Assembly: GCA_015680685.1 (NCBI GenBank)
Contig: MNCI01002028.1
Coordinates: forward strand, 121,333 to 185,332
Reading direction: 5' to 3'
DNA length: 64,000 nt
Source of the DNA: Gnetum montanum
Lineage: Eukaryota > Streptophyta > Gnetopsida > Gnetales > Gnetaceae
In this document: positions 1 to 11,259 of the stretch, in pieces
How positions within the stretch are numbered: the first letter of the stretch is position 1
Layout of the letters: each line of letters starts with the position of its first letter
Program-made: the position numbers and the translations under genes
The notes under the pieces: generated by a model
Database searches by the model: none
Told to the model about the DNA's origin: nothing
Seen by the model: the letters and a program-made list of their open reading frames with translations, nothing else

Positions 1-42
1 ATCCATCAATCTTTCTAGCAATTGATTTTTCTAGTTACAATA
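1..42 (+). repeat. Element A, tail of 5' LTR
   Basis: These bases align with the last ~45 bases of the 3' LTR at 47,600-47,646: both contain atccat, a run of t with gat, and end in (t)acaata or tgtaata. A primer binding site follows seven bases later. The exact end could be 42 or 43. Confidence 0.6.
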
Positions 43-49
43 GTTTTCT

Positions 50-67
50 TGGTGCTAGTAGAAGGGC
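50..67 (+). other. Element A primer binding site (PBS)
   Basis: The site begins TGGTGCTAG and resembles the sites of B (16,324) and C (27,803), which share tgg-ctagaaggaggg. The primer tRNA could not be named from sequence alone. Here the stretch after TGGTGCTAG is slightly diverged (tagaaggg). Confidence 0.6.
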
Positions 68-1780
68 CTCCACCCGATTTCTATGTCTAATGTTGTAACA
101 ATAATTGCCAATGTTGCTTATCATCCTAGAATTTGCAATTTTTTGCTTCAAAACCTTTGAATTTTTACATTAAATAACATTGTAATCCTTCCCCCTTACA
201 ATCAAAGCTTAGCATGTAAGTTTTAGGTGTTTCGATTTTCAAGATTTTCATAGCAGTTACTATGAATTTCAAAGCCAATTTTGGAATTCCATCAAAACCT
301 TCAAAAGATCAACATTCTCCCTTCCTCCTTGTGACCAAAACTATAGAGTGAAAGTTGTAGGTAATTGGGTGGTGACATTTTATAGTATTTTCTATGAATT
401 TTTTATCCCCAAAGCCAATGTTGAAACCTTCCCCCTTTCTTTTTTGTTGTCAATTTTAATTTTTCTAGTTTCTAAAGATGATGGTGCAGTCCTTCCAGAA
501 ATTACCAGGCTTCTAAAAGCTAGCTTTTCCCCCCATTTTTTCAAGTTGAGAAAATTGGAATCTTGCTAAAACCAAGTTTTATTGGAAAAACCCAAACTTT
601 CCACTTTGTTTTTTAGCCTTCCCCTCATCAACATTGAGTTAGAAGGTGTGAGATTTCCATCATCTCATCCCCCTTCTTTCCCCTTTTACCATACCTAGCA
701 TAGAGGTAGTTAGGAGGCCAATGTGGGTGAGGCTTAATACCAAATTTGCTAGCTTTTCATTTTTGGTAAAGGGATAAATGTCCCTTAGCCCCACTTACTA
801 ATTACAGTAAGTATTTTGTTTTTAGTTACTTTTGCTTCCTTTTAAATTTTTTTGAATTCTTCTTGTTGGAATTCCCTTTTTCTTTTCCATTTATTGCCTA
901 TTTCAAGCCATTTTTAACAAAATAGACATGTCTTTCCAATAGTCCATCAAATTTTCCTTCACCCTCACTATTGAAGGTCCTAGCCAACAAGAAATAAGGG
1001 TCTATGATCCCAAAAACCCTACAATCATTAAGTGTAGGTGGTCTTTGAGGGTCGGAGGGGAAAGTACTAACTTTACCTCCATAAATGAAGACCATTATCA
1101 CTAGATTTGCACCAAAATGTAGGTTGGCCTCATGATCCCACATGTAGAAGTAGAGATAAAAAGGAAGTTTGAGCTTGTACATTGAGATGGAAAAGAGTAT
1201 GTCCCTTCCCTATAAAACCAAATACCTGTAACTGATATCTATGCCAACATCCTAGCTTAATTCATTGTGATGGAAGAGAAAGATGAAAATCATAGCTTAG
1301 AAAAATAAAAAGAGAAGAAGGATGAATTTAGGATGGAATCTAAGCCCGAAAAAATCCTAGAAGTATTATTCCAATAAAAATATTCCAAGGTCATAGTTCC
1401 TTCCTCTAATGCTTTTTTTTTCTCTATGGGCATGGTGCCACCATCTTCTACCATGGCTAGTTCCACACCAGTCATAGCCATACCTCAAACACAACCAATG
1501 ATTAATAACCAAAAAAATTTAACCAAGAAAAGGAAGAAGCATAAGGAAAAGCTTGGTAATAGGGGTGACAAGTAGATGGAGGCATGAAATGAAGTGGAGC
1601 CACTGAAGCCCACTCCCATTTTAGCTATGCCCATGACCTCCTCTGCCCAACTCGCTCCAACTAACAAGCCACAAGAGGACATCAAAGCCCATAACCAAAA
1701 AGCCTTTCTTTTTCTTTAGTCATGTTATAAACATCAAAAAATCCTTAAAACATAAAATCACTAAAAAATATAGGTTTCTC
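68..1780 (+). other. Element A leader and possible gag remnant
   Basis: About 1.7 kb AT-rich sequence. From about 1,270 to 1,725 there are short open stretches rich in Lys/Glu and then Pro/Ser/Thr, loosely like the Pro-rich N-terminal part of the Gag of B and C, but no capsid-like core, zinc knuckle or protease is visible. In element C the matching interval holds 4 kb of gag-protease, so A appears to have lost or never had it. Nothing else is recognised here. Confidence 0.4.
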
Positions 1781-1789
1781 TTCAACGTG

Positions 1790-1930
1790 GCCCACTATGG
1801 CCTTAAACTGGCACCACGGCCCACCATGGCCTTAAACTAGCAAAGATAATCACACAACAAGGTTTGTTATGGCCTTAAACTAGCAATACAATATAACTGG
1901 TGACTCTAATGGCATATAACTAGTGAATAT
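1790..1930 (+). repeat. TAAACTRGCA-motif array A1
   Basis: Four tandem copies of a ~20-bp motif (atggccttaaactggcacc, atggccttaaactagcaaa, another atggcc copy at about 1,869, and a diverged copy near 1,909). It lies just before the 3' end of the antisense gene, matching array position 32,530-32,720 of element C. Function unknown. Confidence 0.75.
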
Positions 1931-2233
1931 CTAATTTATTATTATACCTCTTTTTTTAGCCTATTATCACATCAATTAGCCATCTAATTTTATAGCCAAA
2001 AAATATCAATCTAGTCATTCAGAACATTCACAACATTTACAATGTTTACTATAACAATATGTATAGCCAAAAATAAAACCAAAATTTTAAATTTAAATTT
2101 AAGGTGTCCATAACATACATAGTCATGGCCACACTATGTGGAAAAAGTGTCAAAAAATAATAATAACCATATACAACATAGTCTTCCTTAATAATAGCCA
2201 TCAATATGAAAATAAAAAAAAATAGCCAACAAA

Positions 2234-4865
2234 CTAGGCTAATGGAGGTTGTTGAGGGATGTTTGGAGGAAGTGATGGATCATTTACACCCTTATCATTG
2301 GGGCCACCAATATCTCTTTCTACTTGAAATACAATAACACATAGCCAATTAGTGACCAATAGACAAAATCATAACTTAAAATAAAAACTAAAAATACAAA
2401 TCATAAAATATATAAAACCTATGGGGATTCTAGCTCCATAAATTCTAGTGGTAGATGTGGAAGGTATTCCTCCAAATGATGGAGGATCTGGTCCTCCATC
2501 ATGTTGACCTAGTCAACATTCACAAGATTAACACTAGAAAGGATGCTAGTCCTATCTACCATAGTCTAAGTAGGTGGCTCCTAGATCATAGCAATTGTAG
2601 AATTCTTTCCTATAGTAGTGGTAATATGAGTAGTAGGATATTGTTCCACCATGAGAGTACTTTCAAAAAGCTAATAAGAACTCTCCACCTAGATCCTTTG
2701 GATGAATAGCTCTCTCTTGCGCCATTCAATCGACTCCTCCTTGAACCACTTAAGATAGACCCCATGATCTACGTTGTAGTATTGCTTATGGACCTTTTGT
2801 TTCTTACCCCACTCTAGGACCCAAGAACAATGATCTTTCTAATCCTCAACCTTTAGGAGATGAGGTTCATCTACACATATTGTTTTTCCATCTCCCATAA
2901 GAGTGCTACTTTATCCTAAATGACATGCTAGTAGCTAGTCCACATGATCTTCCTAGTCTACAATTCCCCTAAGTTGACAACTTGAGCTTACACAAAGGCC
3001 TTGTGATCTTAGAGATCTTAGAGATCTCTAATTATCTCCTCCTACCATTGAGTCTTCTCCCTTAAGGCCCAACTTCCTCCTATAGGAATTTGTTGGCCCT
3101 CTCTAGCTTCCATGAATTTTTTGCAGAAGACATTACTAAATCAATGGCATTCTTGTACAACTTCAAGGTTACACTAGATACATCGGAGGAAAGCTTAGGC
3201 AAGGAGTTAATCTCCATGTCTTTGCAAGGGTTCCACTCCATAGAATGTACTACACAAGCATGAAATACAGCCAATAAACATAATGTACAATCTAAGATAG
3301 CCCTAACATAAGAACAACTTATAACATGGCCTAACCACTAAGGCATATAAAACAAAATCCTTGCCTATCTTGGGTGCAACCTATTGCAATTGGTAGATGA
3401 TGTCCACAATCATCCCATGCATGAACTCCACCTTGTTTGGAGTCTCCACCCATGGTTTCACATGAAACGTAGGAACAAATACTTACACCAGTGGCTCAAC
3501 AACTACTATAAGCATAACAATCATTGAATGGTTAGGATGACAACCAAAATAAAGCCATAAGATGTAGTGAAAGCATTAAGGCATGGGCATACCTAGCTCC
3601 TATTCCTCTTTCTTTGAAATGAATATGGTAGATGAACTCAGCACTACCACACCAAACAAAGTGTCTAGATCATTTATATCTACATCAGTAAACCCTTCAA
3701 CCCCAAGTTACTTTAGGAGTGCCTCTTCTATATGACTTTGTTCTTCCTTTGCAATAGCTTGGGCTACCATAACTTCATGCTTGTCTACAATAATAGTACA
3801 TGGAAAATAGATTAGCATATGAAACCATAACAAAGTCATAAAATTTTAAACATAAAATAGCCTAGTTTAAACAAATCAAACCCATGAATGCTTTTTGCAA
3901 TGGCATAAGCTTGAACTTAAGCTTCTTTGGGGTAGGTTGATCTTACACTATTGGTGCTTCCTCCATGGACCTCATGAGCTTCTTCCTAGTTGCCCCTTTA
4001 TCCTCTCTACATTGTTTCTTGGCTTTTAGGACACTCATTGGGAATGTGAGAGGCTCCTCATCATCTGTTCTCTCAAGAGACTCACACAGCTTAACATTAA
4101 GATCCTTGATGATAATGGATAACATATCATCCATTCCCTCTAGTGGATTTTGGACCTACACCATTGGATAAATTTGCTTTATCCAAGGCTTGGAAATTTC
4201 GCTTGGATCTTGGGGAACCCATTGTCCATTCCTATAAACCACTAGAAACTCCATAAACATCTTCAAATAACTTGCAAAAATGCAAAGTGCATGTGGATTA
4301 TTATAGAGGTGTTTTTGTGGAGTCTAAGGATCTCCTCCTAAAGCCCAATAGCCAAAGCATTGACCAAGTTGAACCTAGTGCCATCCATCAGGACCTTCTT
4401 AAAGGTCCATCCCTATGTAATGTCAGTTATCTTCTTTGGCTATAATAGTTTAGAAAATGCATGAGGCCTAAACAAAGGATAAGATTCATTTGCATCAAGG
4501 TTTGTGGATTCATCCATGAAAATTTTGTAGTGGCCCATGTTGGCACCAAGGGGCTTCAAAACTTCATCACAGTGGCATGATTCATGCATTATTCTTGTTA
4601 GAACCTTTGCCTCGTCAGTAGGGATACCAAACAAGTTGTAAAAGAGGCCCTCATAAATATCCATGTTAACATTCACACCCTAGATGCTAGTGCTAAAATG
4701 ACTAGCCTTCCCATTGAAGAAGCGCATGACATGCAACATATCCATAATAGGGATGGAAGGGATGGATGTCATAAATACATCAAGCAAACCTACTGTTGGC
4801 ACATTTAGCCATTTCATGGAACAACAAAGGTGATAAAATATGAATGAGACATAGAAAATATTCAA
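2234..4865 (-). pseudogene. Element A antisense gene, 3' part (exons matching C's exons C-G)
   Basis: Read on the minus strand this stretch matches the antisense gene of element C in order. Examples are FYNLFGIPTDEAKV (C: FLDLFGVPVDGARV), then SYPLFRPHAFSKL (C: LYPLFRARLFPKS), then a segment GMDDMLS (C: GIDESVS), then MEWNPCKDMEINSLP (C: LKWDPSKATRIDSFP), then a Lys/Glu/Trp-rich part and a short Pro-rich end with stop at 2,234-2,236. Two introns sit at the same places as in C: about 2,323-2,418 (gt...aag end) and about 3,251-3,366, where the donor is now GC. Many stops and indels; clearly dead. The 5' exons are displaced to 8,066-9,081 by insert X. Molecular function unknown. Confidence 0.7.
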
Positions 4866-5449
4866 ATATAAAAAATATATGATGGTTTTGTCTTATTAAT
4901 ATTTTAATGCTGGAGGTTTCATGTGGAAATTTGTTGGGTGAAGATATAGTAAAAGAAGACACTAACAAAAGGCTACAGAAGTGTTTCAACTTTCAAATGA
5001 TGATACCAAGGAACCAACAGTGAAGGAAAATTTATCATGCTCCTATGTGAGGGGAAGATTGTAAAGAAATTGAAAAAATTTATCGGTTAAAAAGAGTCGA
5101 CAATCCCGTTCATAGATACACCAATAAGAAATTAAAATTAACCTTATTGGAATCACCATTGTAAGATTTCAACATATGTTTATACGGTAAAGATTGGTTC
5201 ATAGCCACTATATGCATTGGCAAGGTATTTCAAGAAAAAATGAATGAAATAGCTACATCTGAGATTGTGCCCTACACGAAGTGGCTTTAAGGATGGAGAA
5301 CAAATCAATGAAATCATGGTCGTTTTCTCTGTTAAATTTTCTCTCGTATTTAATTTAATGCCCCCCTAGATGGATGAAGCTACAGACTATGTATTGTTCT
5401 ATTTTTCCTTCATTTTCTATGGTTAGAAATTCCAAGATGGACATTTAAA

Positions 5450-6060
5450 TGCATCCCAAGCATCTCCTGCTGCAACTGATGGGAAAACAATCCAGAAGAA
5501 TGACTGTTCTTTCTCCTTCCTCTCAAATCGTGTTTGGATTCGTTAGGCAGCGGATTGTACTGATGTTATCGGAGTAGGAGATCAGAGTAGGAGAAGTCTA
5601 AAGCAGCACCAGAGACAGATGCGTGAGTTCAACGAAACCCTGCATCGTTACAGGCGTTACTTCTCACTAGAGGAAGAATCTCCCACAACAGCGGCATTTA
5701 TGCCTATGTTGTAAACAAGTGTTTCTGCGGTGTTGAACACATGCGTGCGAGCTAGGGCCAGGGCCTCACTCCACAACTCGTGGGCAAATAAGGAAGCCAA
5801 AGCTAGCAGAGATGGGGTTTTGAAAGGTACAACGTGGCAGAACCGAAAGCTCTGCAACTCATACAAAATGTGGATTCACAAAGTCTCTCTAAAATCCCAC
5901 GTCAGTGGAACAAGCCAAAACGGAACTTGGTTCAGTGGAAGAGAAGAAATGTGTTTGCATCCAGTGGCACCATTGCTAGTTATACAAGTAACTAGGGAGA
6001 CCTGCACCATTAACAGTTACCTTTCTGGTGGATGCTGGAATTGCGCTGAATGATCGTCCG
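5450..6060. other. GC-richer patch, possible host-gene fragment
   Basis: This part of insert X has clearly higher GC and more CpG than its neighbours. Open frames exist on both strands, for example 5,730-6,053 plus (107 codons) and 5,657-5,866 minus (69 codons), but neither matches a family I recognise. It may be a captured or passenger gene fragment; it may also be non-coding. Confidence 0.3.
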
Positions 6061-6594
6061 TCAAGATGAAGATAACATCAACACGTTACCTCCTTCGGTT
6101 AAAAAAAATCTGATGCCACTGCCAACGCCTGCTGTTTTGATGGTGTAGTTGAAACAAATGTACACGAAATTATTCCAAATTTCAAATGCAACTGCAACCA
6201 CCTATTTTAAAATAAGAAAATCAAGAAAGGATGGAAAAATACAGAATTGAACTGCTGTAAGCTCTGCATGCACGATACCCTGAATTTCAGCTATTTTAAG
6301 AAATATCGCCTTAACTATAACTCTGAAAAATTAAATTAAAATTAATTAATTTAGGTATGCATAATGTAAGAGATACATATGACATTGAGAAAAGGGGAAG
6401 AATACATTTTTAGGATTATTAGGATATTTATACTTCTTTCACAAGGAATACTAAGGCTTAATGACATTTAGTATTTAAAATTCTAAATAAAATAATTAAA
6501 ATAAATTGGGGATTTTGGATTTATTTTAATAAATAAATAAAATATTATAGGCTATTACTTACAAAAGCAATATTTGTAATATTTACAAATATTA

Positions 6595-7340
6595 GTGTTA
6601 GCATAAATCCTCCTAACTTTATGTATAACTTCCTAACTACTTAACTTCCTCCTAACTAGATGGGTAAGTTGTAACCTCCTTACTTAGGAGAAAAGTTAGC
6701 GAGGATATTTGGAATGTAACTACCTTATGAATCTTATAAAAAGGCTTTAGGGGTAAGAAGATATCACACTTTTGGAGAAGACACTTTTGGAGAAGATACT
6801 TTTGAGAAGACACTTGATACATCACACTTCGGGAAGGCTACTAGCTAGTACTTAGGCTCTCACTTGGAGAAACACTTTGAGTCTTGGGAGAAGAGCATTT
6901 GTACAAATAAAGTGTGAAAGATTGCTTGTAAGACAACTTGCTAAAGAAAACATTTCAGCCTCTTTGTCATAGTCCTATGAGTTATGTTTTATTTTTGTTT
7001 TGTTTAAATTGTTTAGCTAGTGGTTTAGATAGTATCATCCTTGGAAAATAATTTTGGGATTTTTAGATTGCTCTTATTGTTCTTATTGCTCGATAGAAAT
7101 TTTTGTTAAAATTTTTCCATAGAAGTGCTTGTGTTTAAAAGCCTTACGAGCATTTTAGTAGTAAATTTGGTTATTGTGCAACGTATAAGAACTGCTATTG
7201 AGATCGTTGTAAGAGAGCCTCTGCTTGTAGTCATGCCATTAAACGATTCAATAGTCAAGAGGGTTCAAAAAATCTTTGGTATTTTGATGGGACCAGAATA
7301 GCTTCTTTTTATCTTTAAAGTGAATCTCCATGGTATTTCA
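6595..7340 (+). other. LTR-like or promoter-like stretch in insert X
   Basis: Starts with tgttagcataaatcctcc, followed ~140 bp later by a TATA-like cttataaaaaggc (~6,735) and by AATAAA-like caaataaagtg (~6,905). A short tandem repeat of acacttttggagaag lies at 6,768-6,812 (three copies). The arrangement is like a plant LTR, but no matching second LTR and no clear primer site were found. It may be a solo LTR. Confidence 0.3.
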
Positions 7341-8065
7341 ATCAGAAATTGTCAAGTCTTTTGAAGGTTCTATTGAATGCAATTTTTGACATCCATTATC
7401 TAGCCAAAATGGAGTCTTGTACGTGGCAGCAATTTTTTGGTAGCATAGTAGGATTGTCTTGAAGAAATTGCTTGTTTGAGCCTTGGAAGTTAGAACAATT
7501 CATAGTTATTGAATTTGGGATAGCTTTATTGTGAATGTTTACTCGTGTCATTTTACCTTATTTAAATATTTTAGGTTCATGCAAATCTACTTTTTTTTTT
7601 GTCTATTTCCATTGAATCTTGCTCTATTTCTAGTTTTCTTGTGGATCTCTTTCTTTGGGGAAAATTAGAAGTAGATTCGCAAAGTTGTGCTCAAATGGTT
7701 TTACAAAATTTTATTTGTTACAAGTAGGTATTATAAGGACCATGTAGACTAGGCAATTGAACAAAATAGGAACTCTCAACAACTCACAGTACTTGGCAAA
7801 GTTGGTTGAATCTCTTTATGATAAGTCATTTGTAGTTTACAGACAACGCAATTGTTTTATTTTTCACAACCACATGCCAAAATAGCACACACACATACTC
7901 ACATTAACTACTGAGTCTATTTGGAGGTATCTAGGCCTTGGTGTTGCCAGAGACCAGCAAGCACCTAAATCCTGTTCGAGGACACTCGTTGGCGGTCGCG
8001 TCCCAAACTGTCGCCAACACCTACATGCTAGATGTTTGCTTGAATGTACCCAAGTGTTTGTCCCC

Positions 8066-9081
8066 TTAGCCACTCCTATGCTAGTATCACCTCATCAAAA
8101 TTCAAGCTAAGAGTGTTCTCATGATGTGCCCCTAAAAGTGGTATGGTTACATAAGTAGAGGTAGAAGGTCCTACAAAGCAACAACCAAAGTTTAGCATGA
8201 ACATAAGCAAATTTAATAACTAGTCAAAGCAATAGAATAATTAGAGTATTTATTACCATAAAACATTAGAAGCTATAACCTTTATGTTTACCTATCCTCT
8301 TCTTCTTTGATGTGGCTTCAATGGAGGTCCCATCTACAAGGGTCTGATCCATAGAGTTATCAGAATTTTCCCACCAGTTGTGCATCATCCCATCATTCTT
8401 GCACTTCATGTATACAAGGTTGAACCTTTTAGCATAGGCATCAAAGTCCCCTCTTAACTATTGGTACACAATAGTTCTAATCTAAGGATCCTTGATGAAT
8501 TAATCTAGGGTAGTTTGAGCCACTACCAAGGTTTGATCATTAATGATCAAGCCTTGGTCATTGATCTTGTACCTACAAGAAGTTCATAAGACCAATGAAT
8601 TTAGGAAATGTAGTTTAGCCAATAGAGCTAGAAAAACATTAAAACACTATAACATCCATGTTTACCCTAGTAGAAGATACATTGTTCCAGGTGAATTTTG
8701 GAATAATGTGTGGACTCTATGTGCCACCATCAAAGTATTTTCAGCATTGTACTAACTATACTCTGGCATCATCTAGATCTTCATAAGGTAACATGGGCTA
8801 ATGACATCTGATGATCTGCCTAATGTACTAGGAGGTGGATTGTTAATAATAAACTTAACAATCAATCTAAATGCTCAAGGAAATAGGATCTCCACTTTAG
8901 CCTCAGCAATATCTATAGACAAGTGTGACCATAGCATCATGCTCAAGTTCTACGTGATATAGATAAGGAATTCCCTTGTCCTAGGATGGAACCATAGTGA
9001 AGCCTTCCCTAACAACATGTCAAGGAGTGGAGTGTTGGCCTTGTGATGGCCAATGTAACATAAAATTCTCATCAACTCCAC
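8066..9081 (-). pseudogene. Element A antisense gene, 5' part (exons matching C's exons A-B and start of C)
   Basis: On the minus strand, from 9,081 downward, the reading matches the first exons of the antisense gene in element C: VELMRIL then MLWSHLS and HTLFQNSPG (C: MELVGVL, IIWSHLS, HTLFxNPPG), then LVVAQTTLD-FI (C: LALAHTALEAFM), then TYVTIPL-G...LSLNFDEV (C: SGVTITTGR...LAMKFGEI). The ATG aligned with C's exon A is GTG here (9,079-9,081), though coding similarity seems to extend a little further upstream in both copies. A GT donor in 'gataggtaaac' (~8,292) and a TTTGTAG acceptor (~8,171) mark an intron at the same place as C's second intron. Many stops. The gene continues beyond insert X at 4,865. 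Confidence 0.65.
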
Positions 9082-9119
9082 AATGATGAGGATGGGCTTC
9101 AAGTAAACCTTGCATGGAC

Positions 9120-10700
9120 AAAACAAATACATTATAACCGATTGAAATTTCTTAACAAATTTGGAAAAAAACATTAGAGTCAAAGGTGAAATTAGCCTCT
9201 ATAAAAATCTCTAAGGTGTTTATTTAAATTAGCTTAAGAAATTCTACAAGGAAGCATTATTACAAACTTTCATAACCTTACATTATGACCAATTGGAATT
9301 TGGAAAAAAAAACATCCTAATCAGAGGTGAAATTAGCCTTTATAAAAAGCTCTAAGGTTCTATCTAAGTTGACTTAAGAAATTGCATAAATAGCCTTTCA
9401 CTTCATAGCCCAAAATATTACATCCAAAATTAAGCCTTACTTTAAACCATGCATAAACTTAGAAAAAACATTAAAACCTAGAAAAATCCCTTACTTTTCT
9501 TTAAAAAAATTTAAAACATGAGTTTTACATGAAAAAATACACATATCAATCACATCCATCCAAAAATTAACCTTATTCACATAGTTTAACCAAAATTTTA
9601 TTGAAATTTTGTTTGGGCATTGATTTTAGTGATTCTACCATGAAAGGAAACCAAAAATCATAAACCTTACAGCCATGACCATTGCAACCAAAAATACATA
9701 ATTTTTGTTACATGAAACATAAAAAAATTAGCAAAAAAAAAATTTTAGCCTTCACCATGAATCCCCTTTGGTGTAGGGTTGGTAAAAAAATTTACTAAAA
9801 ATTAATTTGAGCTCCAAATAGAGTGATTCCACCATTATTTGAAGGCTTTAATCGAGCCCTACACATCCATGCTTAATAAAAATTCAAAACCATTGTCATT
9901 TTTGTAGGAAAAATTCACGAACTTGGAAAAGAATCTAAAAATGACACAAACCTTCTTTTGACATAAGCTTACTAAAAAATTCATAAAATATTCTTTTTAA
10001 AACCAATTGGGGTCATTTCACCTCCATTGGAAAGTTGAAGCCAAGACCCACCAAGCCATAACTAAGAAATAGCCAAAACCATTACCATTTTCTTAGAAAA
10101 AATTCATGAACTTACATGTAACTTTAAAAAATGGCATAAGAAACTTGATTGTATGACCTTAGGAAAATAGCCATCACTCCATCATTATTAATCCAAATGG
10201 AATGAAAAAATATTTATTAGAAAGCTTAAATATATAGCTACAATTCCATAACATCAAATTTTGAAAATATGTGTCCGTTTTCATAAGAAAAAATACACAA
10301 AATTGCTTTCTTTTTTCATGCAGAAAGATAAAATTCCTAAAGCCAAACTTAACATAGCCTTAGGATAATAGCCAAAATAGCTGAAATGATCAATACCCAT
10401 TAGAAAAGACACCAAAATAATGAGGTAGGATGTCATTAAAATTTAACTTTAATGAATCCTGTTACCTAGATCTAAGAAAAATGTCTATATCCCCAAATTT
10501 TGGGAAAAAAAATGAAAACAACAATCTTGATTTTAAAAATTGAATCTACTAAGGACAAAACAATGAAACAACCATAGAACTATGTAGAAATGGAAAAAAT
10601 AAGTGGGATTTTGTTAGAGCTTCATTTTACCCCCTTTGTTAGCATAGATCTAAGAAAAATGGCCCCAAAGTTGCCAGAAAAATAGGCAAAAATAAGTAGA
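9120..10700. repeat. Degenerate tandem array, ~190-bp unit, upstream of A's antisense gene
   Basis: Landmark phrases recur at regular spacing. 'gtgaaattagcctytataaaaa' occurs at about 9,187 and 9,330. A phrase 'gaaaaaattcaygaactt' occurs near 9,907 and 10,098, with related 'gaaaaaatacac' near 9,531 and 10,290. Phrases like 'gattccaccat' recur near 9,643 and 9,830. Units are strongly diverged, and no coding is visible. Confidence 0.5.
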
Positions 10701-11259
10701 ACTTCCTACCTTAGAGCAAGAGTAAATGAGGCTTGGATGAAGATAAGCCTAAGTAATTTTTTCAATTCTTTGGCACACTCATGCACCTTCTAAATCCTAG
10801 GATTTTGGCTCTTTCCTCCATGTTGCTTAGGTTCCATGGCAGGCTCAACATTGTGGATGGCTAAAATTAAGAAAATAGGAGTTCTATGTTGCATAGAGGA
10901 AGGAATGAGGCTTCCACGTTGAGGATAGGTTTCTTCTGCCATAAAAATCTATGCCAAAGCTCTCCTTTAATGTGAAATTTCCAAGAATCATAATTATGTT
11001 TCAAAAACTTGTGAAATTTGGCATTAAAACACATCTAAATCTAAATGCTCACCTCTAAATCCCAGTTTCCCATTTAGTGCACCATAACTCCAAGTGTACT
11101 AAAGTGAAAGGTGTGAAAATTCTATTGCACATTGAGATTTATGGGAAACAACTTCACTTTTCAAAATTTTAAATTTTCTTGTTGTGAGCCCCACCATACG
11201 TCCTCACTCTTGCCTAAAATTGCATCAATGCTGAGTTTTGAGTGCTTATTACACTTAGA

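Larger units (their letters stand above)
4870..8065. mobile_element. Insert X, unidentified ~3.2-kb insertion inside the antisense gene of A
   Basis: The antisense gene of element A stops matching element C at about 4,850 and resumes at about 8,070, in the middle of the same exon. Whatever lies between is an insertion. It contains a GC-richer patch (5,450-6,060) and an LTR- or promoter-like stretch (6,595-7,340). I could not find a convincing target duplication, terminal inverted repeats or a transposase, so edges are good to about 30-40 bases only and the class is unknown. Confidence 0.5.

Noticed and set aside
5730-6053. 107-codon plus-strand frame as a host gene
   Set aside because: No recognised domain, and an equally open frame lies on the other strand; kept only as a possible gene fragment.
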